From NCBI RefSeq assembly GCF_014836945.1, contig NZ_JACSPX010000001.1, forward strand, positions 638,952-702,951: a stretch of 64,000 nucleotides of DNA, in the 5' to 3' direction. The position numbers and the translations under genes are program-made. This document shows, one piece after another, positions 9,017 through 18,953 of this stretch (within the stretch, counting starts at the first letter, position 1; each line of letters begins with the position of its first letter). A model generated the notes under the pieces. That model saw only the letters and a program-made list of their open reading frames with translations, searched no databases and was not told the DNA's origin. The DNA is from Microbacterium commune. Lineage in GTDB: Bacteria; Actinomycetota; Actinomycetes; Actinomycetales; Microbacteriaceae.

Positions 9017-9020
<4 letters not shown>
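8580..9020 (-). CDS. Small membrane protein, DUF4190-like
   Basis: A 146-residue protein. The ATG at 9020 overlaps the tsaD stop (ATGA), which fixes the start; an open frame further upstream is tsaD shadow. Residues 1-60 are Pro/Glu-rich and soluble. The rest has two to three hydrophobic stretches ([20 protein letters not shown] and [20 protein letters not shown]), the arrangement of DUF4190-type proteins. Function unknown. It is translationally coupled to tsaD, but that does not show a role in tRNA modification. Confidence 0.7.
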
Positions 9021-10080
<1,060 letters not shown>

Positions 10081-10084
<4 letters not shown>

Positions 10085-10605
10085 GCGCTCGCCTCCTCTG
10101 CGGCATCCGGATCTGCGGCATCCGGATCTGCGGCATCCGGATCTGCGGCATCCGCCCACGACCGCAGGTCCAGGCGCATCACCACCGCGTCCACGTCATC
10201 CGGCTGGTAGTACCCGGGTCGCCGTCCCAGCTCGACGAAGCCCTCCGAGGCGTACAGCGCCCGCGCGACGGTGTTGTCGTCACGCACGTCGAGGAACAGC
10301 TCGCGCGCCCCGCGATCGAGCGCGGTCGCGATCAGCGCGCTCAGCAGCGCCCGCCCCCTCCCCCGGCCGCGCACCGACGGATCGAGCGCGATCGTCTGGA
10401 TGTCGGCGTCCGACGAGCCCCGCAGCGCGCGCACGCCACCGTACCCGACCACGTGCTCGCCCTCGACGTCGACGAGGTAGACGTTGTGCAGGCTCGAGAT
10501 CTCGGCGCCCATCGTCCGCTCGCTCCACGCGTCGGCGGGGAATCCGCGCCGCTCGAGGTCCATGATCGCGGCGAGGTCGTCGAGGGTCGCGGTCCGCAGG
10601 GTCAC
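10081..10605 (-). CDS. rimI: Ribosomal protein S18-alanine N-acetyltransferase RimI
   Basis: A 174-residue GNAT acetyltransferase. The acetyl-CoA pyrophosphate loop [10 protein letters not shown] is near residue 92, and the C-terminal core [24 protein letters not shown] is typical of RimI. It probably acetylates protein N-termini. It lies between tsaB and tsaD with 4-bp overlaps on both sides. The last ~22 residues are an acidic Asp/Ala/Pro repeat (DAADP three times) outside the GNAT fold, encoded by a 15-bp DNA tandem repeat. Confidence 0.92.
10098..10154. repeat. 15-bp tandem repeat in the 3' end of rimI
   Basis: Unit CTGCGGCATCCGGAT occurs three times exactly (10098-10112, 10113-10127, 10128-10142), followed by a 12-bp partial copy to 10154. 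Because 15 is a multiple of three, copy-number changes would keep rimI in frame and only alter the acidic tail. Confidence 0.95.
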
Positions 10606-11189
10606 GAGCTCACCCGCTTCGGAGCGCCCGGCTGCACGACGTCGGGCGAGCGCAGATAGAGCGGTTCGGCGTCGGCCAGCACACGGCCGGCCGCGATCGC
10701 CCTGGCGCCGACCCGGGCGAGTGCCGCGGCGGAGAGCTCGGTGGTCTCGTGCACCGGCTCGTCGAGCTCGACGCCGCGCTTCTCGAGACGGGTCGGTCGG
10801 ACGAGTGCCGGGATGCCGTCGGCATCCACCCCGTCGAACACGCTCACCGCGATCTCGCGGCGGCGGGCGTCGGTGACCACCGCGAACGGTCCGTCCGCAC
10901 TCGCGTCGAGAGCGATCGCGAAGTGACTGGGGATCGGGATGAGCGGCGCCCCGCGACCGAGCGCGAACGCGCGCGCGGCGGCGATCCCGATGCGCAGGCC
11001 GGTGAAGGGCCCTGGGCCCATGCCTGCCACGACATGCGTGATGCCCGGACGCACCACCTGGGCGAGCAGATCGCCGATCACCTCGGCGTGGCCGAGCGGA
11101 TCGGGGGTGCTCGCCTCGGCGAGCGTGCGGCCGTCGGCGTCGACGACGGCGACGGTCGTTCCGAGCGAGGTGTCGACGGCGAGGATCAC
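10602..11189 (-). CDS. tsaB: tRNA threonylcarbamoyladenosine biosynthesis protein TsaB
   Basis: About 195 residues. The start GTG at 11189 gives (M)ILAVDTSLGTTVAVVDADG, matching the usual N-terminus of TsaB (YeaZ). HAEVIGDLL and GMGPGPFTGLRIGIAAA are family signatures. It is the inactive ASKHA paralogue that scaffolds TsaD. A GAGAGG sequence abuts the GTG, which is too close for a normal ribosome site, so translation may be leaderless or start at the in-frame ATG at 11249. The stop overlaps rimI by 4 bp. Confidence 0.9.
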   Translation of the reverse strand: MILAVDTSLGTTVAVVDADGRTLAEASTPDPLGHAEVIGDLLAQVVRPGITHVVAGMGPGPFTGLRIGIAAARAFALGRGAPLIPIPSHFAIALDASADGPFAVVTDARRREIAVSVFDGVDADGIPALVRPTRLEKRGVELDEPVHETTELSAAALARVGARAIAAGRVLADAEPLYLRSPDVVQPGAPKRVSS

Positions 11190-11288
11190 CCTCTCAGAGT
11201 AGCCGGGTCGTCCGTCGCGGCCGCGACGCGACCGCTGCCCGTTCAGCACTGCGAGCCCAGACCGCTAGCATCCGCCCGCTCTGCTCTC

Positions 11289-11337
11289 TGGTCCCGAATG
11301 GCCGCCTCGCACGCGTCGATGCGGCCATTCGGGACCA
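11289..11337. repeat. Intergenic palindromic repeat family 1, copy B
   Basis: A perfect 17-bp inverted repeat, TGGTCCCGAATGGCCGC (11289-11305) and GCGGCCATTCGGGACCA (11321-11337), with a 15-bp loop. It lies between tsaB and the 11.4-21.2 kb block of unrelated genes. Confidence 0.93.
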
Positions 11338-11367
11338 GCGGCGTGCCGAGCGACGGCGCGCACGTCG

Positions 11368-12543
11368 TCACCGGTTGGAGGTCTCACCGTCGGCGATCGT
11401 GACGGCGTCTCGACGCGGGCGTCCCCACCGGTCGCCACCGAGCTCGCTGGCGCTCTCGGCGCGCTGTGCGGCGAGCTCGAGGAGCTTGTCGTAGTCGAAA
11501 CGCGCGTCCAGCATGGTGGCCCAGCCGACGCTGGCCGAGATCCTGATCGCGGTCGTGCTCTCCCGGCGATCCATCGCCGAGACGCGCTCGAGCAGGGTGC
11601 GCAGGTGGTGGGTCACCGCCTCGTCACTCCCGGGTATCAGCACGAGCAGACGACTGTCGTCGACGACCGCGATATCAGCCGTCGGCGGCAGTGCCGCGAC
11701 GACCCGCGACCGGAACCTCGTCAGAAGCCGCGCGAAGTCAGACGCCCCCGAGGATTCACGCAGATCGCGCACGTCGTCCAGTCGCACATCGAGCAGCGAC
11801 CACGCGGGCTCCTGATGGGCGCGCACACGATCGACGCGTTCGCGGATCGCCGCATCCGGAGCGGCCGAGCGGGCCGCCTGGCCGGTCGGCTGCATGCGCA
11901 CGAGCAGAATGATGGTCAGCGTGGCCGTGATGCTCGTCACCATCGTGCCGATCACGTTCATGTCGCGAAGGACGGCGACCTGCTCCTCACCGGACGTCTG
12001 CGGGAACGAGATCGTCCAGACCAGGTTCAGCGCGGCGACGAGCACGAAGCCGCCCGACGAGAGCATGAGCGGCAGGAGGATGTCACGCGGCACGCCCTTC
12101 AGCCGCACCAGATCGAAGGCGATCAGGCCCGCGAACACCCCGGCGCCGGCGAAGCAGACCCGGAAGAAGATGGGGAACACGTCGCTGTCGACGGTCAGCG
12201 CGAGCATGATCGGAACGAGAGCGACGAACAGCACAGCGGCCGGCCACGTCGCCCGACGGCCGGCGAAGAGTCGCACCCCCAGCCAGATCAGCGGCTCGGC
12301 GCACAGCAGCAGTCCGGATGCCAGCGCACGCACCGCCGGCAGCTGCAGCTCGATGGCCGCCACCCACATGTACGTCCCCAGCAGCCCCAGTGCGAACGCG
12401 GTCGACCAGGCCGCCGCCGCTCGGTCGGGGCGGTGCAGCAGAACCAGGCCGACGACCGCGGCCGTGCAGATCGTCACCACGGCTATGAGGGCCTGCGGCA
12501 GCCCGGCATACAGACCGGCGTACACGTGGACGTTGTCGCTCAT
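11368..12543 (-). CDS. Membrane protein with degenerate GGDEF-like domain
   Basis: A 391-residue protein. Six to seven hydrophobic helices occupy about residues 10-210. The C-terminal ~150 residues resemble a GGDEF fold: DIAVVDDSRLLVLIPG occupies the place of the signature loop, and ISASVGWATM plus the final DKLLELAAQRAESA match the end of GGDEF domains. The GG(D/E)EF motif itself is missing, so cyclic di-GMP synthesis is unlikely; a binding or structural role is inferred. The start overlaps the histidine kinase stop by 4 bp (ATGA), making it the third gene of a regulator-kinase-GGDEF operon. Confidence 0.7.
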   Translation of the reverse strand: MSDNVHVYAGLYAGLPQALIAVVTICTAAVVGLVLLHRPDRAAAAWSTAFALGLLGTYMWVAAIELQLPAVRALASGLLLCAEPLIWLGVRLFAGRRATWPAAVLFVALVPIMLALTVDSDVFPIFFRVCFAGAGVFAGLIAFDLVRLKGVPRDILLPLMLSSGGFVLVAALNLVWTISFPQTSGEEQVAVLRDMNVIGTMVTSITATLTIILLVRMQPTGQAARSAAPDAAIRERVDRVRAHQEPAWSLLDVRLDDVRDLRESSGASDFARLLTRFRSRVVAALPPTADIAVVDDSRLLVLIPGSDEAVTHHLRTLLERVSAMDRRESTTAIRISASVGWATMLDARFDYDKLLELAAQRAESASELGGDRWGRPRRDAVTIADGETSNR

Positions 12544-14168
12544 CGACTCTCCTCGATCGGGGTCTCGCTGCGGGAGGCGCTCATCGCGGGGGCCGCGTGG
12601 GTGGGCAATCGCATCTCGACATGCGTGCCCTCGCCCGGCTGACTCGTGACGGTCAGCTCGCCGTGGTGCTCTTCGACGATGGCACGCACGATGCCCATGC
12701 CGAGTCCGGTGCCGGGGATGCCGCTGTGCACGGCATCCGATGTGCGGAAATAGGGTTCGAAGAGCCGTTCCAGATCATCGGCGGCGATGCCGACCCCGGT
12801 GTCCGAGATCGTGACCTGCGCCCGCTGATCGCGCGAGATCCCGAGTCGGATGAAGACGCTGCCGCCACCGGGGGTGTACTTGACCGCATTGCTCAGGATG
12901 TTGTCGATAGCCTGCCGCAGTCGGAAGGCGTCACCCGTGGTCATCAGCGTCTCGAGTCCGACGACCGACAGGTTCAGCCCCTTGCCGGCGGCGGTCGGCA
13001 GGAACAGCTCGACCGCGGCGTCGGCGAGCACGCGCAGGTCGACGGGTTCGGGTTCGGTGAACGCCGCACGGCCGGTCTCGAGGGCGGTGCTCACCAGATG
13101 CTGCATCCGCTCCCCGGCGCGCAGGATCACCTCGAGCTGCTCGTGCACCCGAGGCGGAAGATCATCGCGGTCGAGCAGCAGGTCGACGTGCCCGATGATG
13201 GCGGTGAGCGGGTTGCGAAGCTCGTGCGAGACGATCGCGACCATCTTCTGCCTGTCCGCGCTCGCTTCGAGCTGCTCGGTGACGTCGTCGAGGATGAGCA
13301 GCGTCGTCTCGGTGTCGTCGGTCAAGGGCGCGGTCGGATGCGTGGTCGCATCCAGCGCACGCCATCGGCCGAGCGTGTCGTAGAGCCACACGCGTTCGGC
13401 CTGAAGCCGCTCACCACGGGCGGCACGTGCGAGCGTGGTGTGACCGCGACGCAGCGGCTCGCCTCGATGGTCGTCGTACTCGACGGCCTGAGCGGGCAGC
13501 TGAGCCCCGTACCGGTCTCTGCCGTACAGCGCGCGGTACGTCTCGTTCATCTTCAGGATGCCGCCGTCGCTGGCGACCGTGACGAGTGCGGTGTCGAGGG
13601 CGTCGATGATGTCGGTGACTCTGCGCTCGTGACCGGCGGCGCGGTCCGCCGTGCGATTGATCTGGTCCGACTGTCGCCGCAGCAGTCGGCGCGTGGCCCG
13701 GCTCTGCCGCGCTCCGACCTGGATGCTCGTGCCGAGGAAGCTGAGCGCGAGGGCGGTGATGACCACCCGGACCGCGGTGTCGGAGGGCGTGCCCTGCCCG
13801 CCGGCGAATGCGGTGAGGCATGCGCAGACGAAGCCGACCGCCGCGGCCACCACCCACCCCGCGTGGTAGGTGGCGAGCCAGGCCACGGGGATCACCCACA
13901 GGAAGCCGACCCGCATGTCCTGGGCGGAGACGGCGAAGCCGATCCCGAGGATGTCGAGGAACGGCACGACGATAGTGACCCACCCGGGCATCCGGTGCCA
14001 GGGAGCGAGGAACGCGCCGATCGTGACGAGCACGATCAGCGTCAGCCCCATCAGGAAGAGCGCATGTCCGAAGACGGCGGGCTTGAGTATCGCGATGATC
14101 AGCGCGACGCTCACCATGGCACCGGTGCAGATCATCTGCCAGCGCAGGATCGACGACGTACGGCGCAT
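12540..14168 (-). CDS. Membrane sensor histidine kinase (PAS, HisKA, HATPase)
   Basis: About 542 residues from the ATG at 14168, which has a GGGGAG Shine-Dalgarno; a GTG at 14261 overlapping the regulator stop (GTGA) would add 31 Arg-rich residues. About six N-terminal helices (first ~165 residues) are followed by a PAS-like segment (IIDALDTALVTVASDGGILK), the HisKA box VSHELRNPLTAIIGH with the phospho-histidine, and HATPase motifs N (DNILSNAVKY), G1 (DTGVGI) and G2 (GTGLGMGI). The kinase appears intact, although the partner regulator next to it lacks a phosphorylation site. Confidence 0.88.
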   Translation of the reverse strand: MRRTSSILRWQMICTGAMVSVALIIAILKPAVFGHALFLMGLTLIVLVTIGAFLAPWHRMPGWVTIVVPFLDILGIGFAVSAQDMRVGFLWVIPVAWLATYHAGWVVAAAVGFVCACLTAFAGGQGTPSDTAVRVVITALALSFLGTSIQVGARQSRATRRLLRRQSDQINRTADRAAGHERRVTDIIDALDTALVTVASDGGILKMNETYRALYGRDRYGAQLPAQAVEYDDHRGEPLRRGHTTLARAARGERLQAERVWLYDTLGRWRALDATTHPTAPLTDDTETTLLILDDVTEQLEASADRQKMVAIVSHELRNPLTAIIGHVDLLLDRDDLPPRVHEQLEVILRAGERMQHLVSTALETGRAAFTEPEPVDLRVLADAAVELFLPTAAGKGLNLSVVGLETLMTTGDAFRLRQAIDNILSNAVKYTPGGGSVFIRLGISRDQRAQVTISDTGVGIAADDLERLFEPYFRTSDAVHSGIPGTGLGMGIVRAIVEEHHGELTVTSQPGEGTHVEMRLPTHAAPAMSASRSETPIEESR

Positions 14169-14257
14169 ATCGCGGAATCTCCCCCTGCTCGCCTCGGGGA
14201 CAAGGTTACCCGTGTCAACGCGCGCTCTCTGCGCACGTTGCGGACGACGACCACCGG

Positions 14258-15130
14258 TCACTGCGCAGAGAGCCTGTAACCGGCGCCGGGACCACGTTCG
14301 ATGTACCGCGATCCGTCAGGGGTGTCTCCCAGTTTGCGCCGCAGCTCGAAGATGCACGCGTCGACCCTGGCCTTCTCTGACTCATCCACCTCGTACCACT
14401 CCCCGGTCGGTTTTCCGCGCATCACGAGCGCGAGATCGGATAGGTTGCGCACTCGACGCTTGGACTGCAGCAGGGTGGCCAGCACGTCGAACTCCGCCGG
14501 GCTGAGACGGATCTCCCGCTGGTCGACCAGCACCATGCCACTGCGCTGGTTCAGCGCGATGCCGCCGTATCGCAGCCACCGTTCCTCGTCGTCCTGCCCG
14601 GTCAGGTCGAGGTCTGCCGACGGGTTGCGCGCTGCGGCGCTCGCTGCCGCGGGGGCGCCCTCCGCTGCACCGGACGGACGGGTCGGCGCCTGCCCGGCCG
14701 ATCCCGCGTGTCCGGCCGATCGGCGTGTGAGTGCCCCGATGCGTGCCCTCAGCTCCAGCGGGCGGACGGGAAGAGTCAGGAAATCGTCGGCACCGGCATC
14801 GAAGCCGTGCAGCACATCGGCCGGCTCGGAGAGGACAGACAGCATGATGAGATGGGTCGCGCTGGCGGCTCGGATGCTTCGTACGAGCTGCAGTGCCGCC
14901 GGCCCCGGCTCGTCGGCGACCAGAAGGGTGAGCCGCGGTGCCTGCTCGCGGATCACGGTGATGCTGTCCGGTTGCAGCGCGACGAGTGCGGGATGAAACC
15001 CCAGTTCTCGACACGTGTCGGCGAGCAGCTGGGCCAGTTCGAGGGCACCGCCGATGATCACCGCATTCGACTCTGAACCGTTCACCGCAAGCCAGCTCCC
15101 CGCGTCGTCGAGCAGCTCGCGCCGCTGCAC
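14258..15130 (-). CDS. Atypical OmpR-family regulator with pseudo-receiver domain
   Basis: A 290-residue protein, GTG start. Residues ~21-135 have the receiver layout (AVIIGGALELAQLLAD ... GADDFLTLPVRPLELRARI). The acidic pocket is replaced by IIGG, the phosphoacceptor position aligns with Val71 (LTLLVADEPG), though Asp73 lies close by, and the conserved lysine is Leu120. A linker (~136-185) leads to a winged-helix domain ending RYIERGPGAGYRL, normal for OmpR/PhoB DNA binding. It probably binds DNA without classical phosphorylation. It is the first gene of an operon with a histidine kinase and a GGDEF-like protein. Its DNA-binding domain resembles that of the canonical regulator at 28106-29080. 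Confidence 0.8.
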   Translation of the reverse strand: MQRRELLDDAGSWLAVNGSESNAVIIGGALELAQLLADTCRELGFHPALVALQPDSITVIREQAPRLTLLVADEPGPAALQLVRSIRAASATHLIMLSVLSEPADVLHGFDAGADDFLTLPVRPLELRARIGALTRRSAGHAGSAGQAPTRPSGAAEGAPAAASAAARNPSADLDLTGQDDEERWLRYGGIALNQRSGMVLVDQREIRLSPAEFDVLATLLQSKRRVRNLSDLALVMRGKPTGEWYEVDESEKARVDACIFELRRKLGDTPDGSRYIERGPGAGYRLSAQ

Positions 15131-15400
15131 AGATCACCGCCGTCACCGCCGCTGTTCCGTGCCGTGAGGGCGCGGAACCGGTCGTCGCGTCGAGCTGGGC
15201 TCGGGTTCTGATCCGCTCGCGTCGGTACCGATGAGACTATCGCGTCAAGGCCTCGTCCCACGACACTTTTCGGGTACGCGTCGGCGGAATTTCGACCGAA
15301 CACGCGGGCGCGCCGGTCGGGCGTCTCATCCTTTCGACTGACGTGCACTTCACCCTTGCTCGCGATGTGCCGCAGTCGGCGCGCTGGTGGAGTGGATGTC
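15131..15400. other. Divergent intergenic region, 270 bp
   Basis: This gap separates the minus-strand regulator operon from the plus-strand MmpL operon and must hold both promoters. I see no convincing promoter hexamers, strong hairpin or repeat in it, and no supported small gene. Confidence 0.4.
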
Positions 15401-17512
15401 ATGCCAGATTCTGCGGTTCACCCCTCCTTCTCCGACCGGCTGACCTCGCGCCGAGGCGCGTGGGTGTCGCTCGGTCTCGCCCTGCTCGTGATGGTGCTGC
15501 TGTTCGGCGCGTTCGGCTCGGCCGAGGCCCCGGAGGGCAACGCCGCCGCGCCGCCGGACTCGGAATCCGCCCGCACCAGCGCGCTTCTCGATGAGTTCCC
15601 GAACGCGGATCGGCAGTCGGTGCTCGTCGTCACCACACGTGACGACGGGGCGGCGCTCAGCGATGCCGACCTCACCGGCCTGAAGGACCTGCTGCCCGTG
15701 CTCGACGAGCGGACGGATGCCGATGCCACCGGCCCCCTGGTGAGTGAAGACGGCAAGGCAGCCCTGCTCGTCGCCCCGATCTCCGTCGGCGAGACGAACA
15801 CCGCGACGGCGGAGGTGGTCGGCGACATCCGCGCAGACCTCACCGAGGAGCCGATCGACGGACTCACCTCGCAGGTCACCGGCGGGCCCGCGTTCGGCGC
15901 CGACGTCGCCTCCGCTTTCGAGGGCGCGGACTTCACGCTGCTGCTCGTGACGATCCTCATCGTCGCCGTGCTGCTGATCATCACCTACCGCTCCCCGGTG
16001 CTCTGGCTGATCCCGCTCATCGTCGTCGCGCTCGCCGACGGCCTCGCCGGGCGGATGACCGCGGCCGCCGGATCGGCCTGGAACCTGCAGTTCGATGCCG
16101 GCATCATCAGCGTGCTGGTCTTCGGTGCCGGCACGAACTACGCGCTGCTGCTCATCTCCCGCTATCGCGAGGAGCTGCTCGAGACCGAGAACCACCGGCA
16201 CGCCTTGAGCATCGCGTGGCGCCGGACGGCGCCCGCCATCCTCGCGTCGAACGTCACCGTGGTGCTCGCGCTGCTCACCCTCGTGCTCGCCGTCATCCCG
16301 GGCACGCACGGCCTGGGAGTGTCGAGCGCGATCGGCCTGCTGATCGCCCTGACTGCCGTGCTGTTCCTGCTGCCCCCGCTGCTGGCCGTGTGCGGCCGCG
16401 GCATCTTCTGGCCGTTCGTGCCGCGCCCCGGGCAGACCCGCACGCAGGGTCGCGCCTGGCGAGGCCTCGCCACCCGGGTCGTGCGCCGACCCGTCCTGAG
16501 CCTGATCGGCGGCGTGGCGCTGCTGGCCGTCATGGCCACCGGCCTCGTGGGCACCTCGGTCGGACTCGATCAGATCGAGAAGTTCCGCGTGCAGTCCGAG
16601 TCGGCCACGGGCCTCGAGGTGCTCTCGCAGCACTTCCCCGCCGGCGAGGCGCAGCCGATCCTCATCGTGACCGACAGCGACCGCGCCGACGACGTGCTCA
16701 CCGCGATCGACGACGTGGCTGGCGTGGTGCGTGCGCATCCCGCCGGCGAGACCGCCGACGGGTCGCTGACGAAGCTCATGGTCACGAGCGAGTACGCCCC
16801 CAGCACGACCGAGAGCCTCGATCAGATCGCCGAGCTGCGCGATGCCGTGCACGTCGTCCCCGGTGCGGATGCCCTGGTCGGCGGCGCGGTGGCCACCGAC
16901 CTCGACGCCCGCACCGGAAACCAGCAGGACCTGCTGCTGATCGCCCCGCTCGTGCTCGCCGTCAGCTTCATCGTGCTGCTCGTGCTGCTGCGGTCGGTCG
17001 TCGCGCCGGTGCTGCTGCTTCTGGTGAACCTCGCCAGCGCGGTCGCCGCAATCGGCGCCGGCGCCTGGTTGAGCCGGGTGCTGCTGGGTCAGCACGCTCT
17101 CGACCTGCAGGTGCCGCTGCTCGCGTTCCTGTTCCTCGTCGCCCTCGGCATCGACTACACGATCTTCCTCGTGCACCGCGCTCGCGACGAGGCCGCGGCG
17201 CGCGGCACGCGCGTCGGCATCGTCGAGGCGGTCACCCACACCGGCGGCGTGATCACCAGTGCGGGCATCGTGCTGGCAGCCGTGTTCGCGGCGCTGGGAG
17301 TGCTGCCCCTGGTCACTCTCGGTCAGCTCGGCCTGATCGTCGGGGTCGGCGTGATCGTCGACACGCTGGTCGTGCGCACCGTGATCGTGCCCGCGATCTT
17401 CGCCCTCGTCGGCGACCGCATCTGGTGGCCGAGCCGCCCCGACTCTTCGCCGGAGAGCGGTTCAGAGGAAGAATCGACCCATGAGCCTCGTGAGCACGCC
17501 GTCACCCGGTGA
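15401..17512 (+). CDS. MmpL/RND-family membrane transporter
   Basis: A 703-residue protein. The ATG at 15401 follows GGTGGAG; an upstream TTG at 15356 in frame is less likely. The topology is the MmpL one: one N-terminal helix, an extracytoplasmic loop, a helix cluster (about 185-360), a second loop and a second cluster (about 525-690). GAGTNYALLLISRYREEL and ALGIDYTIFLVHRARDE are the paired helix-4/10 motifs with the Asp-Tyr proton-relay pair; the first has Asn-Tyr in place of Asp-Tyr. Likely exports lipids or drugs. The 3' end overlaps the downstream kinase gene by 32 bp. Confidence 0.88.
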   Translation: MPDSAVHPSFSDRLTSRRGAWVSLGLALLVMVLLFGAFGSAEAPEGNAAAPPDSESARTSALLDEFPNADRQSVLVVTTRDDGAALSDADLTGLKDLLPVLDERTDADATGPLVSEDGKAALLVAPISVGETNTATAEVVGDIRADLTEEPIDGLTSQVTGGPAFGADVASAFEGADFTLLLVTILIVAVLLIITYRSPVLWLIPLIVVALADGLAGRMTAAAGSAWNLQFDAGIISVLVFGAGTNYALLLISRYREELLETENHRHALSIAWRRTAPAILASNVTVVLALLTLVLAVIPGTHGLGVSSAIGLLIALTAVLFLLPPLLAVCGRGIFWPFVPRPGQTRTQGRAWRGLATRVVRRPVLSLIGGVALLAVMATGLVGTSVGLDQIEKFRVQSESATGLEVLSQHFPAGEAQPILIVTDSDRADDVLTAIDDVAGVVRAHPAGETADGSLTKLMVTSEYAPSTTESLDQIAELRDAVHVVPGADALVGGAVATDLDARTGNQQDLLLIAPLVLAVSFIVLLVLLRSVVAPVLLLLVNLASAVAAIGAGAWLSRVLLGQHALDLQVPLLAFLFLVALGIDYTIFLVHRARDEAAARGTRVGIVEAVTHTGGVITSAGIVLAAVFAALGVLPLVTLGQLGLIVGVGVIVDTLVVRTVIVPAIFALVGDRIWWPSRPDSSPESGSEEESTHEPREHAVTR

Positions 17513-18953
17513 CGAGCCGGACGGTACGGCCGGGATGCCCGGCCGCGGGGGCGGCGCGGGTGACCAGCCCGGCGGCAGCGGCCGGATGCCCGGTCGCGGC
17601 CGCCGCGAGCGCGGGCACGGTGGCCGGATGGGCCCCACGTCTGCCGCCCCGACGGTGCGCGCGATGGAGATCGGCCAGCACGTCATCGCCGCGGGGCTCG
17701 CCGGGATCGGCGTGATCCGTGCGGTCACCGCGGGCACGCCGATCGCCGCGGCGATCATCGCCGGCGTGGCGATCCTCGCCTGGCACACCGCCGGAGCCCT
17801 GCTGCCGCTGCGCGCACGCGCGCACGGCGCGGCCGTCTGGTGGCTGGTGGGCTTCGCCGCCGTGTGGATCGCCGCCGTCGCCGTCTCGCCGGAGTTCGTG
17901 TGGATCGCCTTCCTGCTGTGGCTGCTCGCCGGGCACCTGCTGCCGCTGCGGTGGGGCCTGGTCTTCTCGGGGGTGGTCTTCGCGGTCGTCGTGCTCGGGC
18001 CGATCGTGCACCACGGCGCCACCAGCTACGCGAACATCTTCGGCCCGCTCATCGGCGGGATCTTCGCGTTCGGCATCTCGCGGGGGTATCTGCAGCTGCT
18101 GCGCGACGCGGCCGAGCGGGAGCGGCTGCTCAGCTCGCTCACCCGCGCGCAGCACGAGATGGCCGAGCTGCAGGACGAACTCGCCCTCGCGCAGCGCGAA
18201 GCAGGTGCGATCGCCGAGCGCACCCGCATCTCGCGTGACATCCACGACACGGTGGCGCAGGGGCTCTCGTCGATCCGGCTGCTCGCCCACGCAGGAGCCG
18301 CGCGCAGCACCGATGCCGAAGCCGCCCGCACCCTCACACAGCTGGAAGACCTCGCAGGCTCCAGCCTCGGTGATGTCCGGCGCATCGTCGCCGCGCTCGC
18401 CCCCGCAGAACTCGATCAGAACGGGCTCGCCGAAGCGCTGGAGCGGATGCTCGAGCGCACCGAGCAGGAGGCGGGGCAGCAGTCGCCGCTGCGTACCGAG
18501 CTGCACGTCGACGAGTCTCTGCCGGCACTGCCGACGCCCGTCGAGGTCGCGCTGCTGCGCACCGCGCAGTCGGCGCTGGCCAACGTGCGGCTGCACGCCA
18601 AGGCATCCCGGGTCGTGGTCAGCCTGATCGACGACGCCGGATCGGTGCGACTCGACATCATCGACGACGGCACCGGATTCGATCTGCCCGGCTGGGAGCG
18701 CGACGTCGAGTCTGGCTCGTCGAGCTACGGGCTGCGCTTCATCCGCGCCCGGCTGCGCGAGCTCGGCGGCGGCCTCGACATCGAGAGCGCACCCGGCGAG
18801 GGCACCGCGATCTCGGTGTCGGTGCCCATCCACCCCGAACCGGTGTCACCGGCATCCGCGCAGACCGCAGCACCCGTATCCGAGCGACCCGCGCCCGTGC
18901 ACTCCACAGCGCCCGCACCCGCCGAGTCGCCCGAGACGAAGGAGACCCCGTGA
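17481..18953 (+). CDS. NarL-type sensor histidine kinase (HisKA_3)
   Basis: A 490-residue protein starting inside the mmpL 3' end. Residues 1-50 are Gly/Pro/Arg-rich. Four to five helices follow (about 55-195), then a coiled segment, the HisKA_3 box ERTRISRDIHDTVAQGLSSI with the phospho-histidine, and a HATPase domain (IIDDGTGFDLPGW ... SSYGLRFIRARLRELGGGL ... GEGTAISVSVP). A Pro/Ala-rich tail of ~40 residues ends the protein. It phosphorylates the regulator encoded next, with which its stop overlaps (GTGA). Confidence 0.92.
   Translation: MSLVSTPSPGDEPDGTAGMPGRGGGAGDQPGGSGRMPGRGRRERGHGGRMGPTSAAPTVRAMEIGQHVIAAGLAGIGVIRAVTAGTPIAAAIIAGVAILAWHTAGALLPLRARAHGAAVWWLVGFAAVWIAAVAVSPEFVWIAFLLWLLAGHLLPLRWGLVFSGVVFAVVVLGPIVHHGATSYANIFGPLIGGIFAFGISRGYLQLLRDAAERERLLSSLTRAQHEMAELQDELALAQREAGAIAERTRISRDIHDTVAQGLSSIRLLAHAGAARSTDAEAARTLTQLEDLAGSSLGDVRRIVAALAPAELDQNGLAEALERMLERTEQEAGQQSPLRTELHVDESLPALPTPVEVALLRTAQSALANVRLHAKASRVVVSLIDDAGSVRLDIIDDGTGFDLPGWERDVESGSSSYGLRFIRARLRELGGGLDIESAPGEGTAISVSVPIHPEPVSPASAQTAAPVSERPAPVHSTAPAPAESPETKETP

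Noticed and set aside
12597..14279. 560-residue plus-strand frame opposite the histidine kinase
   Set aside because: Antisense to a kinase with all catalytic boxes; product is low-complexity and has no recognisable domain.
15350..17239. Long minus-strand frame opposite the mmpL gene
   Set aside because: No family features; highly charged Arg/Gly/His/Asp composition typical of antisense frames in high-GC DNA.
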